Positions 17,452 to 25,517 of a DNA stretch of 38,245 bases are shown here, one piece after another. The DNA is from Clostridium algifaecis (GTDB lineage: Bacteria > Bacillota > Clostridia > Clostridiales > Clostridiaceae): the NCBI RefSeq assembly GCF_017874415.1, contig NZ_JAGGLM010000021.1:1-38245 (forward strand). The letters are read 5' to 3'. Below the pieces are notes generated by a model, which had not been told where the DNA came from, did not search any database, and saw only the letters and a list, made by a program, of their open reading frames with translations. Both the position numbers and the translations under genes were made by a program. The first letter of the stretch is position 1. Each line of letters opens with the position of its first letter.

Positions 17452-17694
17452 ATGAAGAATTTAGATAAATTCAATAAAATAATTTGTGATAATTTAAATA
17501 TAAAAAATATAAATGATATTACTGATGATATGGGTCCAGATGAAATAAAAGATTGGGATTCATTGGCTCATGTAGAACTTGTCGCTGCTCTTGAAGATGA
17601 ATTTGGAATAAATCTTGATGTGGTAGATATATCTAAAATGTACACTATAGGAGATGTGAAAAAAATATTAGGAAAATACGGCATAGAAATATGA
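17452..17694 (+). CDS. Acyl carrier protein
   Basis: This 80-residue acidic helical protein carries the phosphopantetheine attachment motif in 'WDSLAHVEL', with Ser37 as the modified residue. It probably holds an acyl group as a thioester for the neighbouring ligase and LuxC/LuxE-like enzymes. A longer reading from 17410 would overlap the -12 element; ATG 17452 with AGGAGGAA about seven bases upstream is the clear start. Its stop overlaps the next start (ATGA). It is a dedicated carrier rather than the fatty-acid synthase ACP, judging by its operon and the absence of fab genes. Confidence 0.88.
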   Translation: MKNLDKFNKIICDNLNIKNINDITDDMGPDEIKDWDSLAHVELVAALEDEFGINLDVVDISKMYTIGDVKKILGKYGIEI

Positions 17695-19160
17695 CATTTA
17701 CAGATTATATATTTAAAGAATCTAAAAAGTTAGAAAAAACAGCTGTAATAGGCAGGGAGGAAGTAAGTTATATTGAAATATATGAAAGAATAAATTTTAT
17801 AACCATGCTATTGCAGAAAAAGAATTATTCGAAAGAAGATAGTGTACTTATAATATCAGATAATTCTACTTTTTTTATTGAAACATATTTTGGAATTATT
17901 AAGAATGGAAGTATATGTGTGCCGCTCAATCCAGCAATAAATGTAAACGATATAAAATACATTATATCAATTTTGAATATAAAAATGATATTCTGCCAGA
18001 AAAAGCATATAAACAAAATAAAAGGTTTAATTGATAATAGTATAGAGGTTTATAATGAGGACAGTGTAAAACGATCAGATGTAGAAGCACAGTTAAATAA
18101 ATCTATTGACATAAAAGGAGATACAGCATTAATCATGTTTACATCTGGTTCTACATCTAAGCCTAAAGGAGTAATGCTGACTCATTATAATTTAATGTAC
18201 AATACAGACTCCATAATAAAATATTTGAAGTTAACACAAAAAGACAGAATAGAAGTTGTACTTCCTTTTTATTATTGCTATGGGACATCCCTTTTAAATA
18301 CACATTTTAAGGTTGGAGGAAGCATAGTTATAAATAACAAATTCATGTTTCCACAAACTGTAATAGAGGATATTAATAAATACAATTGTACAGGCTTTGC
18401 AGGAGTTCCCAGTACTTATCAGATACTGCTCAGGATGACAAATCTTAAAGAATCGCAATTGCCATCTTTAAGATATGTAACTCAGGCAGGCGGAAGACTT
18501 CCAGAAGTTTTTATAACTGAACTCTGCAGTGCTCTTAAAGATATAGATATATATATTATGTATGGACAAACTGAGGCTACTGCAAGATTATCTTACCTTC
18601 CGCCTGAAAATATCAAGAATAAATTAGGTTCTATAGGAAAAGGCATTCCTGGAACAGAACTTGTGATAGTAAATAAAGAAGGAAAGCCAGTTAAAGTAGG
18701 TCAAGTTGGAGAAGTGGTTGCCAAAGGTGGAAATATAATGAAAGGTTATTTTAATGACAGCCAAGAAACTAAAAAAGTACTTAAAAATGGTATGCTTTAT
18801 ACTGGAGATTTAGCAGTGAAAGATGAAGAAGGATATATATATATAGTTTCTAGAGAAAAAAATATAATAAAAAGTGGCGGAAATAGGATAAGCCCAAAAG
18901 AAATAGAAAATGTAATATCTGAAATAAAAGAAGTGGTAGAGTGTGCAGTTATCGGTGTAGAAGATGATATTTTGGGCGAGGCTGTAAAAGCTTTTGTAGT
19001 TTTAAAGGAGAATAATTCAAATATAAATTCTAAATATATATTTAGGTATTGTATGGATAGACTGCCTAGATATAAGGTACCTAAATACGTAAAGTTTTTA
19101 AAATCTCTTCCAAAGAATTCATCGGGAAAAGTATTATTTAAAGAATTAAAGAATATATAA
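17691..19160 (+). CDS. AMP-forming acyl-CoA/acyl-ACP ligase
   Basis: This 489-residue member of the ANL adenylating superfamily activates a carboxylic acid as acyl-AMP and passes it to a thiol, here probably the ACP encoded just upstream. The P-loop-like motif 'FTSGSTSKPKGVMLTHYN' is at about 149-166. 'YGQTEAT' is the A5 motif, 'TGDLAVKDEEGYIYIVSR' the hinge region, 'GGNRISPKEIE' the A8 motif, and the catalytic lysine is Lys480 in 'SSGKVLFKEL'. All key residues are present. The four-base overlap with the ACP gene implies coupled translation. The acid substrate is unknown. Confidence 0.88.
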   Translation: MTFTDYIFKESKKLEKTAVIGREEVSYIEIYERINFITMLLQKKNYSKEDSVLIISDNSTFFIETYFGIIKNGSICVPLNPAINVNDIKYIISILNIKMIFCQKKHINKIKGLIDNSIEVYNEDSVKRSDVEAQLNKSIDIKGDTALIMFTSGSTSKPKGVMLTHYNLMYNTDSIIKYLKLTQKDRIEVVLPFYYCYGTSLLNTHFKVGGSIVINNKFMFPQTVIEDINKYNCTGFAGVPSTYQILLRMTNLKESQLPSLRYVTQAGGRLPEVFITELCSALKDIDIYIMYGQTEATARLSYLPPENIKNKLGSIGKGIPGTELVIVNKEGKPVKVGQVGEVVAKGGNIMKGYFNDSQETKKVLKNGMLYTGDLAVKDEEGYIYIVSREKNIIKSGGNRISPKEIENVISEIKEVVECAVIGVEDDILGEAVKAFVVLKENNSNINSKYIFRYCMDRLPRYKVPKYVKFLKSLPKNSSGKVLFKELKNI

Positions 19161-19185
19161 TAATAAAATGAAACAGGTGATGTAT

Positions 19186-20298
19186 ATGGAAATAAAACAT
19201 TTAATAGATGATATAGTATTAAATGACCAGTTTCGAGTATTTCAAAATGAAAAGGAAAAAGCTCTACTTGAAATTATTAAAATCCAATTAGAAAAAAATT
19301 TAGTTAATGAAAATATAAATTCTATGTACAAAAAGTTTGATATAGACATATCAAATATTTCAAATTTAGTTGACGTTCCTTTTATACCTGTAAATATGTT
19401 TAAAAAATTTGAACTTTTAACCTGTAAAAAAGATAATATAACAAGAGTATTGAATTCTAGTGCTACAACTACTGGAATACCAAGTAAAATTTATTTGGAT
19501 AGAACCACATCAATACATCAATCACAAGCTTTAATAGCTACATTAACAAGTTTTTTGGGAAGAAACAGAAGACCACTTTTGATTTTAGATACGGAAAGTG
19601 TTAATAAAAACAAGGGCAATTTAAGTGCAAGAGGAGCAGCTATTAGGGGAGTAAGTAATTTTGCAAGCAGCATAACTTATATAATGGATGAGAAAAATGG
19701 AAGCCTGGAAATAAATAAATTGAAACTTAAGGAATTTGAAAAAAAGAACAAAGATAAAGAAATATTGGTATATGGTTTTACGTATATAATATGGAGTAAA
19801 TTCATTAGAGCTTTGGAAAAAGATAATATTAAGTTGTCACTACCTAATATGAAACTGCTTCACAGCGGTGGATGGAAAAAGCTTGTATCAGAAAAAGTTG
19901 AAAAAGAAGAATTTAATAGAAGATGCGCACGTGTTTTTGGAACTAAAAAAGAAAATATTATGGATTTTTACGGAATGGTAGAACAAGTAGGTGTTGTTTT
20001 TGTAGATTGTGAATGTGGCTATAAACATGTGCCTGATTTTGCAGATATTATAATAAGAGATTTTAATACCATGGAAGAAGTAAATCCTGGAGAGACCGGG
20101 ATGATTGAAGTTATGAGTATTTTAGGTTCAAGCTATCCAGCACAGGCTATATTAACAGAGGATGTAGGAGAATTAGTAGGAATAGATGATTGTAAATGCG
20201 GAAGACGTGGCAAATATTTTAAATTTAAATCTAGAGTAGAAAAATCTGAAATTAGAGGATGTGGAGATACTTTTGCAGAAAGGGAGAATTTCACATGA
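19186..20298 (+). CDS. LuxE-like acyl-protein synthetase
   Basis: This 370-residue protein resembles LuxE, the synthetase of the bioluminescence fatty-acid reductase, which forms acyl-AMP, acylates itself on a C-terminal cysteine and hands the acyl group to LuxC. An ATP-binding 'NSSATTTGIPSK' lies at about 90-101, 'YGMVEQVG' mirrors the ANL A5 motif, and Cys359 in 'RGCGDTF' matches the position of the acyl-accepting cysteine near the LuxE end (Cys364 in the luminous enzymes, from memory). Two CxCG motifs (CECG, CKCG) are also present. I chose ATG 19186 because AGGTGAT is well spaced before it; an in-frame ATG at 19168 lacks one. No luciferase genes are nearby. Confidence 0.85.
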   Translation: MEIKHLIDDIVLNDQFRVFQNEKEKALLEIIKIQLEKNLVNENINSMYKKFDIDISNISNLVDVPFIPVNMFKKFELLTCKKDNITRVLNSSATTTGIPSKIYLDRTTSIHQSQALIATLTSFLGRNRRPLLILDTESVNKNKGNLSARGAAIRGVSNFASSITYIMDEKNGSLEINKLKLKEFEKKNKDKEILVYGFTYIIWSKFIRALEKDNIKLSLPNMKLLHSGGWKKLVSEKVEKEEFNRRCARVFGTKKENIMDFYGMVEQVGVVFVDCECGYKHVPDFADIIIRDFNTMEEVNPGETGMIEVMSILGSSYPAQAILTEDVGELVGIDDCKCGRRGKYFKFKSRVEKSEIRGCGDTFAERENFT

Positions 20299-21584
20299 TA
20301 ACTTGCCATTCATTAAATGGGAATATATATGATAATGGAATAAATTTTAAAGATTTCAAAGATATAATTGGCACTTTAAAATCAAATTGGAAAATATTAA
20401 ATTTGATACCTGTTCAAGCTATTATTCTAATATTTGATGAATACAGCAGGAGGCTTAGCAGAGACAAACAGCTTCTTAAAATAGAAGGAGTGCCTTATCT
20501 TTCATTTTATTTTAAAAAGTCAAATTTAGAAAAATTGATAAACATTAGTTTAAAGGATAAAAAGTATTTAAACGAATTTGTATATGAAGAAGATGGAAAG
20601 CTTATAAAAGCGCAGGGAAGAGGAATCGCCTGTCATTGGATAGCCGGGAATATAGATACTTTGGCATTTTATTCTGTCTTTCAAGCCATTATAGCTAAAA
20701 ATTCTAATTTAGTAAGGGTACCTAAAAAAAATATTCAAATAGTAGCAAGACTATTAAAATGTCTGGACAATATAGAAGTAAATTATGAAAATAAAATCTA
20801 TTATTCAAAAGATATATTGAAGAATATTTGTTTGATTTACTTTGATAGTACAGACGAATTATTAAATAAAGAAATGTCATTTGCAGCTGATGCAAGGATT
20901 GTATGGGGAGGAGAAGAAGCTGTAAATTATATTGTAAAGCTCCCTAAAAAAACTACATGTAAAGATGTGATTTTTGGTCCTAAGTATTCTTTTGCAGTAT
21001 TTGACAAAGATATTATAGAAGGGGACGAATGCCAGAAATATATAGAAAAATTTGTTATGGACATAATTACTTTTAACCAGAAGGCTTGTTCTTCACCTCA
21101 GGTATTATTTGTTGAAAAAAGCAGCATACCACTTGAAAAAACTGTAAAAATGATAGGCGAAGCTTTTAAAAAAATAGAAAAAAGATATAAAAATGTTGTA
21201 GATGAAGCTACTGTTGCAAGGATTATAAATGAGAGAGGAATATATAGTCTTAGTTTAGATAAACAAATTTATTGCAGTAAAGGATTGAATTATACTATTT
21301 TAATTAATAATGATATAGTACTAGAAGAACCCGTAGGAGGCAGATGTATTTTTGTTAAAGAAGTAAATAGTATATTTGATGTAGAAAATTTAATTAATAG
21401 AAGGATACAAACTTTGGGTTTTGCTATTAAAGATAAATCAAAAATGTTAAAGTTTGCAGATATGGTTACAACTCTTGGGGTGGACAGAGTTGTAAGTGTA
21501 GGAATCATGAATATCTATGATTCACCGTGGGACGGTTGCTTTATTGTAAATGAACTTGTGAGATGGTGCAGTATAAATATTTAA
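20295..21584 (+). CDS. LuxC-like acyl-CoA/acyl-protein reductase
   Basis: This 429-residue protein of the LuxC family, within the aldehyde-dehydrogenase superfamily, would reduce an acyl thioester to an aldehyde with NAD(P)H. The nucleophile is probably Cys265 in 'FNQKACSSPQVLF'. 'GRGIACHWIAGNIDTLAFYS' and 'WGGEEAVNYIVKLP' are further LuxC-like segments. An upstream in-frame ATG (20259) lies inside luxE and adds an unrelated tail; ATG 20295 has AGGGAG eight bases upstream and overlaps the luxE stop as ATGA. It is the last gene of the operon, and a strong terminator follows at once. The physiological substrate is not known. Confidence 0.88.
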   Translation: MITCHSLNGNIYDNGINFKDFKDIIGTLKSNWKILNLIPVQAIILIFDEYSRRLSRDKQLLKIEGVPYLSFYFKKSNLEKLINISLKDKKYLNEFVYEEDGKLIKAQGRGIACHWIAGNIDTLAFYSVFQAIIAKNSNLVRVPKKNIQIVARLLKCLDNIEVNYENKIYYSKDILKNICLIYFDSTDELLNKEMSFAADARIVWGGEEAVNYIVKLPKKTTCKDVIFGPKYSFAVFDKDIIEGDECQKYIEKFVMDIITFNQKACSSPQVLFVEKSSIPLEKTVKMIGEAFKKIEKRYKNVVDEATVARIINERGIYSLSLDKQIYCSKGLNYTILINNDIVLEEPVGGRCIFVKEVNSIFDVENLINRRIQTLGFAIKDKSKMLKFADMVTTLGVDRVVSVGIMNIYDSPWDGCFIVNELVRWCSINI

Positions 21585-21587
21585 CTG

Positions 21588-21633
21588 AATTGCAGAGGAG
21601 ATATAAAAATATATTTCTTCTGCAATTTTTTTA
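21588..21633 (+). terminator. Rho-independent terminator of the acyl-reductase operon
   Basis: A 17-bp stem with two G-U pairs (arms 21588-21604 and 21611-21627, around AATTGCAGA/TCTGCAATT) is followed directly by a T-run. It separates the operon from the regulator gene. Confidence 0.92.
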
Positions 21634-21646
21634 TGTTAAAAAAATA

Positions 21647-21655
21647 TGCTATAAT
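21647..21655 (+). promoter_or_regulatory. Extended -10 promoter of the sigma-54 activator gene
   Basis: TGC-TATAAT is a perfect extended -10 element 59 bases upstream of the GTG start. No good -35 is present, as often seen with extended -10 promoters. It suggests the activator is made independently of the operons it probably controls. Confidence 0.5.
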
Positions 21656-21713
21656 TTTATTGATACATATTGAAAATAATATATTGTATATTTGATTTAA
21701 AGGGGGTTGTATA

Positions 21714-23156
21714 GTGGAAAATAAAAAAATATCGGAATCTTTAAAATTAAGTGATGAATATACAAAAGGATTACAGATAGAAACGAGTCGTTTATATGAT
21801 ATTATAGAATGTTCTTATGATGGCATATATATAACTGATGGTGAAGCCAATACTATATTCCTTAATAAATCTTATGAAAAAATTACTGGAATGAAACGAA
21901 AAGAAATGATTGGAAAGAATATGAAATGCCTTGAAAAAAACGGATTTATTTCTAAATCAGCTACACTTATGGTTTTAAAAAGCAGGGAAAGTGTTACAAT
22001 TGAACAAAAATTCAAAACAGGAAAAAAAGTAGTTGTTTCCGGCAGCCCAATTTTTGATGATAAGGGCAATATAACCATGGTAGTTACAAATGTGCGTGAT
22101 GTTACGGAATTGTACGAATTGAAGGAACAGCTGGAAAAGAATAGAGAACTTACTGAAAAATATTATTCACAGGTAGAGGCTATGAGAAAACAGCTCTTGA
22201 ATTTTTCCGATATAGTAGTCAAAGATGAAAGAATGCTTAATATATTAGAAATGGTAAGAAAGGTAGCAAAGCTGGATACAACAGTACTTTTGCTTGGAGA
22301 AACTGGTGTTGGAAAAGAAAGAATAGCTAAATATGTACATAAAAATAGCAAAAGAAGCAAAAAGAGTTTTATAAAAATAGACTGTGGAGCAATACCTTAT
22401 AATCTTATAGAATCAGAATTGTTTGGATATGAAAAGGGAGCATTTACAGGTGCAAATAAAGAAGGAAAAATTGGTCTTTTTGAATTAGCTGATGGAGGTA
22501 CGATTTTTTTAGATGAAGTTGGAGAACTACCTTTAGATATGCAGGTGAAATTACTAAGAGTGCTCCAGGAAGGAGAAATTAAGAAGGTAGGAGGAAATAC
22601 TACCATTAAAGTTGATGTTAGAGTAATTGCAGCTACTAACAGAAATTTAAAAGAAATGATAAAAAACAAGACATTCAGGGAAGATCTGTATTACCGCTTG
22701 AATGTAGTGCCTATCAGAATTCTACCACTTAGGGAGAGAACGGGAGATATAGAACCTCTTATAGATCATTTTTTGAGTATGTTTAACAAAAAATATGACT
22801 TTAATAAGTCTATAACGCGTGGAGCTATAGATTCTTTAAAAGCATATTCATGGCCGGGAAATGTCAGAGAATTAAAAAACATAATAGAGAGAGCTATAAT
22901 TATGAGCCCGGGAGATAAAATACTCAGAAGTGATATACCTATTAATGAAGTATGGAATAATAGATCTCAATTTAAAATAGTTGATAAAAAAGTAAATATG
23001 AAAGAAGAAGTTGAAAAATTGGAAGAAAGGTTAATAGAAAATGCATTCGCAAAGTATGGTAATGTACGAGATGCTGCTGCTGAACTTGGTATAAATGCGT
23101 CCACTTTAGTTAGAAAAAGAAAAAGGTATAGAAATAAAAATATGTTGCAAAAATAA
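21714..23156 (+). CDS. PAS-domain sigma-54-dependent transcriptional activator
   Basis: This 480-residue bacterial enhancer-binding protein starts with a PAS sensor domain (about residues 25-130), joined by a helical linker to an AAA+ domain. Walker A GETGVGKE is at 195-202, the sigma-54-contacting loop GAFTGA at about 242-247 and Walker B 'GGTIFLDEVGELP' at about 260-272. The DNA-binding helix-turn-helix is at about 452-474 (VRDAAAELGINASTLVRKRK). There is no receiver domain, so it probably senses a small molecule directly. GTG 21714 follows AAAGGGGG. It sits between two operons with -24/-12 promoters and is the obvious candidate to activate both. Confidence 0.92.
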   Translation: MENKKISESLKLSDEYTKGLQIETSRLYDIIECSYDGIYITDGEANTIFLNKSYEKITGMKRKEMIGKNMKCLEKNGFISKSATLMVLKSRESVTIEQKFKTGKKVVVSGSPIFDDKGNITMVVTNVRDVTELYELKEQLEKNRELTEKYYSQVEAMRKQLLNFSDIVVKDERMLNILEMVRKVAKLDTTVLLLGETGVGKERIAKYVHKNSKRSKKSFIKIDCGAIPYNLIESELFGYEKGAFTGANKEGKIGLFELADGGTIFLDEVGELPLDMQVKLLRVLQEGEIKKVGGNTTIKVDVRVIAATNRNLKEMIKNKTFREDLYYRLNVVPIRILPLRERTGDIEPLIDHFLSMFNKKYDFNKSITRGAIDSLKAYSWPGNVRELKNIIERAIIMSPGDKILRSDIPINEVWNNRSQFKIVDKKVNMKEEVEKLEERLIENAFAKYGNVRDAAAELGINASTLVRKRKRYRNKNMLQK

Positions 23157-23257
23157 AATATGTTGCAATTATGAAACTGATAATTAAAATTTGGAATTAG
23201 ATTGGTATTACCAGTTTCAACAGTGATGAAAACGATTTACATTACAAAAATGCAACA
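23143..23257. promoter_or_regulatory. Putative activator sites (TGTTGCA elements) of the abfD operon
   Basis: TGTTGCA occurs twice as a direct repeat 18 bases apart (23143-23149, inside the end of the regulator gene, and 23161-23167), and in inverted form TGCAACA at 23251-23257. The set lies about 110-225 bases upstream of the -24 element. The heptamer is shared with the upstream region of the ACP-luxEC operon. Binding is inferred, not shown. Confidence 0.6.
23172..23219. repeat. Inverted repeat between the activator gene and abfD
   Basis: Arms 23172-23184 (TGAAACTGATAAT) and 23207-23219 (ATTACCAGTTTCA) are inverted copies with one mismatch and a 22-base loop. There is no T-run after it, so it may be a weak terminator of the regulator gene or part of the upstream control region. 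Confidence 0.5.
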
Positions 23258-23365
23258 TATTGATAATTATATAAATAAAAATTCAAGTGTGTTTTAAAAA
23301 ATATACATTGTATTTACGTTGTAAATGCAGGTATATTTTTTATTTAACTTAAAATAAGTACAAGT

Positions 23366-23381
23366 TGGCATCAATATTGCT
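23366..23381 (+). promoter_or_regulatory. Sigma-54 (-24/-12) promoter of the 4-hydroxybutyrate operon
   Basis: TGGCATC-AATA-TTGCT matches the sigma-54 consensus TGGYRYRN4TTGCW at all but the seventh position, with GG at 23367-23368 and GC at 23379-23380 exactly 12 bases apart. The predicted start near 23392 gives a leader of about 43 bases to the abfD ATG. Confidence 0.88.
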
Positions 23382-23434
23382 ACATATGTAAGTAAGAAGA
23401 TAAAAAAATTATATTTTTGAAAGGAATGATTTTA

Positions 23435-24892
23435 ATGTCTTTAATGACAGGGGAAGAATATGTAGAAAGTTTAAGAAAGTTAAAATTAAATGTTTATTTG
23501 TTAGGAGAAAAAATAGACAACCCAGTAGATAATCCAATACTTCGTCCATCTCTTAATTCAGTTAAGATGACTTATGATTTAGCACAAATGCCAGAATATG
23601 AAGATTTAATGACTGTAAAATCAAGTCTTACAGGTAAAAAAATAAATAGATTTGCCAATTTACATCAAAGCACAGAGGATTTAGTTAAGAAGGTTAAAAT
23701 GCAAAGATTATGTGGTCAGAAGACTGCTGCATGTTTCCAAAGATGTGTTGGTATGGATGCTTTTAATGCAACATTTAGTACTACTTATGAAATAGATAAA
23801 GAACATAATACAAACTATCACGAAAACTTTAAGAATTTTTTAAAGTATGTTCAAGAAAACGATTTAGTAGTAGATGGTGCTATGACAGATCCTAAAGGAG
23901 ATAGAGGATTATCACCAAGTAAACAAGTTGATCCAGATTTATATTTAAGAGTTGTTGAAAGAAGACCGGATGGAATAGTAGTAAGAGGAGCAAAAGCTCA
24001 TCAAACAGGTATATGTAATTCTCATGAAGTACTAGTTATGCCAACTATTGCAATGAGACCAGAAGATAAAGATTATGCAGTAGCATTTGCAATACCAACA
24101 GATACAAAAGGAATAACAATGATAGTTGGTAGACAATCATGTGATACTAGAAAAATTGAAGAAGATGCAGATATAGATGTAGGTAACAAAGAATTTGGAG
24201 GAGTAGAAGCTTTAACAGTATTTGACGATGTATTTGTACCAAATGACAGAATCTTCTTAAATGGTGAAACTGAGTTCGCAGGAATGTTAGTCGAAAGATT
24301 TGCAGGATATCATAGACAAAGTTATGGTGGATGCAAAGTTGGAGTTGGTGACGTATTAATAGGAGCTGCTGCAGTTGCTGCTGAATATAATGGAGCTGCA
24401 AAAGCATCACATATAAAAGACAAATTAATAGAAATGATGCACTTGAATGAAACACTATATGCTTGTGGAATTGCATGCTCAGCTGAAGGATATCCAACAA
24501 AAGCAGGAAACTACCAGATAGATTTATTATTAGCTAATGTATGTAAACAAAATGTAACAAGATTCCCATATGAAATAGTAAGATTGGCAGAAGATATAGC
24601 TGGAGGACTTATGGTTACTATGCCATCTGAAAAAGATTTCCATAGCCCTGTTACTGGAAAATATGTATCAAAATATTTAGTAGGAGTAGCATCTGTACCA
24701 GTAGAAGATAGAATGAAGATATTGAGATTACTTGAAAATCTATGCCTTGGTACAGCAGCAGTTGGTTATAGAACTGAATCAATGCATGGTGCAGGTTCAC
24801 CACAGGCACAAAGAATAATGATATCAAGACAGGGAAATTTGAGACAGAAAAAGGCACTGGCAAAAGCTATAGCTAGAATAAAAGAGGATTAA
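23435..24892 (+). CDS. abfD: 4-hydroxybutyryl-CoA dehydratase / vinylacetyl-CoA isomerase
   Basis: This enzyme dehydrates 4-hydroxybutyryl-CoA to crotonyl-CoA by a ketyl-radical mechanism using FAD and a [4Fe-4S] cluster, as in C. aminobutyricum and C. kluyveri. The protein (485 residues) is plainly homologous throughout. The cluster ligands known from C. aminobutyricum (Cys99, Cys103, His292, Cys299) correspond to Cys100 and Cys104 in 'ACFQRC' and to the His and Cys of 'GYHRQSYGGC' (about 293 and 300). The region after 'TMPSEKDF' is a few residues shorter than in C. aminobutyricum. ATG 23435 follows AAAGGA with a 9-base spacer; an in-frame TTG at 23417 has no good site. It is the first gene after a sigma-54 promoter. 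Confidence 0.96.
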   Translation: MSLMTGEEYVESLRKLKLNVYLLGEKIDNPVDNPILRPSLNSVKMTYDLAQMPEYEDLMTVKSSLTGKKINRFANLHQSTEDLVKKVKMQRLCGQKTAACFQRCVGMDAFNATFSTTYEIDKEHNTNYHENFKNFLKYVQENDLVVDGAMTDPKGDRGLSPSKQVDPDLYLRVVERRPDGIVVRGAKAHQTGICNSHEVLVMPTIAMRPEDKDYAVAFAIPTDTKGITMIVGRQSCDTRKIEEDADIDVGNKEFGGVEALTVFDDVFVPNDRIFLNGETEFAGMLVERFAGYHRQSYGGCKVGVGDVLIGAAAVAAEYNGAAKASHIKDKLIEMMHLNETLYACGIACSAEGYPTKAGNYQIDLLLANVCKQNVTRFPYEIVRLAEDIAGGLMVTMPSEKDFHSPVTGKYVSKYLVGVASVPVEDRMKILRLLENLCLGTAAVGYRTESMHGAGSPQAQRIMISRQGNLRQKKALAKAIARIKED

Positions 24893-24898
24893 TATGAA

Positions 24899-24921
24899 TG
24901 GGGAGCGTATTTTACTCCCCA
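24899..24921 (+). other. Intercistronic hairpin after abfD
   Basis: TGGGGAG (24899-24905) pairs with CTCCCCA (24915-24921) around a 9-base loop. No T-run follows and the next gene starts 25 bases later, so it may stabilise the abfD transcript or reduce read-through rather than end transcription. Confidence 0.6.
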
Positions 24922-24946
24922 AATATAAAAAGAGGTGCTTTAGTCT

Positions 24947-25225
24947 ATGAAAGAAAAGATATTAGAAGTAATTGATAAAAAAATAAGACCTTATTTAAGA
25001 AGCCATAAGGGAGATGTTGAACTCCTTGACATAGAAGATGGAGTTGTGAGAATAAGACTTTTAGGACAGTGTAGTGGATGTATATCTGCAGATTACACAG
25101 TAAAGGATGTAATTGAAACTTCTTTGAAAGAAAAAATTCCACAAATAAAAAAAGTTGAACTTGTAAATTGTATGAGTGAAGAAACTTTAGATATGGCAAG
25201 AAAAATATTAGGCCGAAATTCATAA
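24947..25225 (+). CDS. NifU-like C-terminal domain protein
   Basis: This 92-residue protein is a stand-alone NifU C-terminal (Nfu-type) domain, a family that carries or delivers Fe-S clusters. The cluster-binding CxxC is Cys42-Ser-Gly-Cys45 in 'GQCSGCISADYTVKD'. The N-terminus 'VIDKKIRPYLRSHKGDVELL' matches the family start. ATG 24947 follows AGAGGTG. Its place directly after the [4Fe-4S] enzyme AbfD suggests it helps assemble or repair that cluster, by inference from position. Confidence 0.85.
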   Translation: MKEKILEVIDKKIRPYLRSHKGDVELLDIEDGVVRIRLLGQCSGCISADYTVKDVIETSLKEKIPQIKKVELVNCMSEETLDMARKILGRNS

Positions 25226-25236
25226 GGTGATATGAT

Positions 25237-25503
25237 TTGGATATAGGAATAAAATATTGTGGAGGATGTAATCCAAAATACGATAGAAAAAAATTTGTTC
25301 ATAGATTAGAGAAAAATTCAAATTTTAATTTTGAAATAGCTGATTTTAATAAAGTTTATGATGTAGTTATAGTTTTATGCGGGTGTAATAGTGCTTGTGT
25401 AAATCATAAAGAGCTTAAATTTAAATTGGAAAAAATATTAGTTAGATCTCAAAAGGACTATTATGAGGTTAAGCAAATATTAGATAAATACTCTTGTATA
25501 TAA
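25237..25503 (+). CDS. Cys-rich small protein of unknown function
   Basis: This 88-residue protein starts at TTG 25237 with AAGGTGAT upstream. It opens with 'YCGGCNPKYDR' (Cys8, Cys11), has a second cluster 'LCGCNSACVNH' (Cys48, Cys50, Cys54) and a Cys at position 87. The pattern suggests metal or Fe-S binding, or redox chemistry. I do not recognise a named family. It lies between the NifU-like gene and the CoA-transferase in the abfD operon, so a role in Fe-S handling for AbfD is plausible but unproven. Confidence 0.7.
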   Translation: MDIGIKYCGGCNPKYDRKKFVHRLEKNSNFNFEIADFNKVYDVVIVLCGCNSACVNHKELKFKLEKILVRSQKDYYEVKQILDKYSCI

Positions 25504-25517
25504 GAAGGAGTGATTTT

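Noticed and set aside
21600-21720. Continuation of the ACP-luxE-luxC operon into the activator gene
   Set aside because: A 17-bp terminator with a T-run and a separate extended -10 promoter lie between them.
24147-24500. Long antisense frame inside abfD
   Set aside because: It is a low-complexity shadow (Leu/His/Gln-rich) of a confidently identified gene, with no ribosome-binding site.
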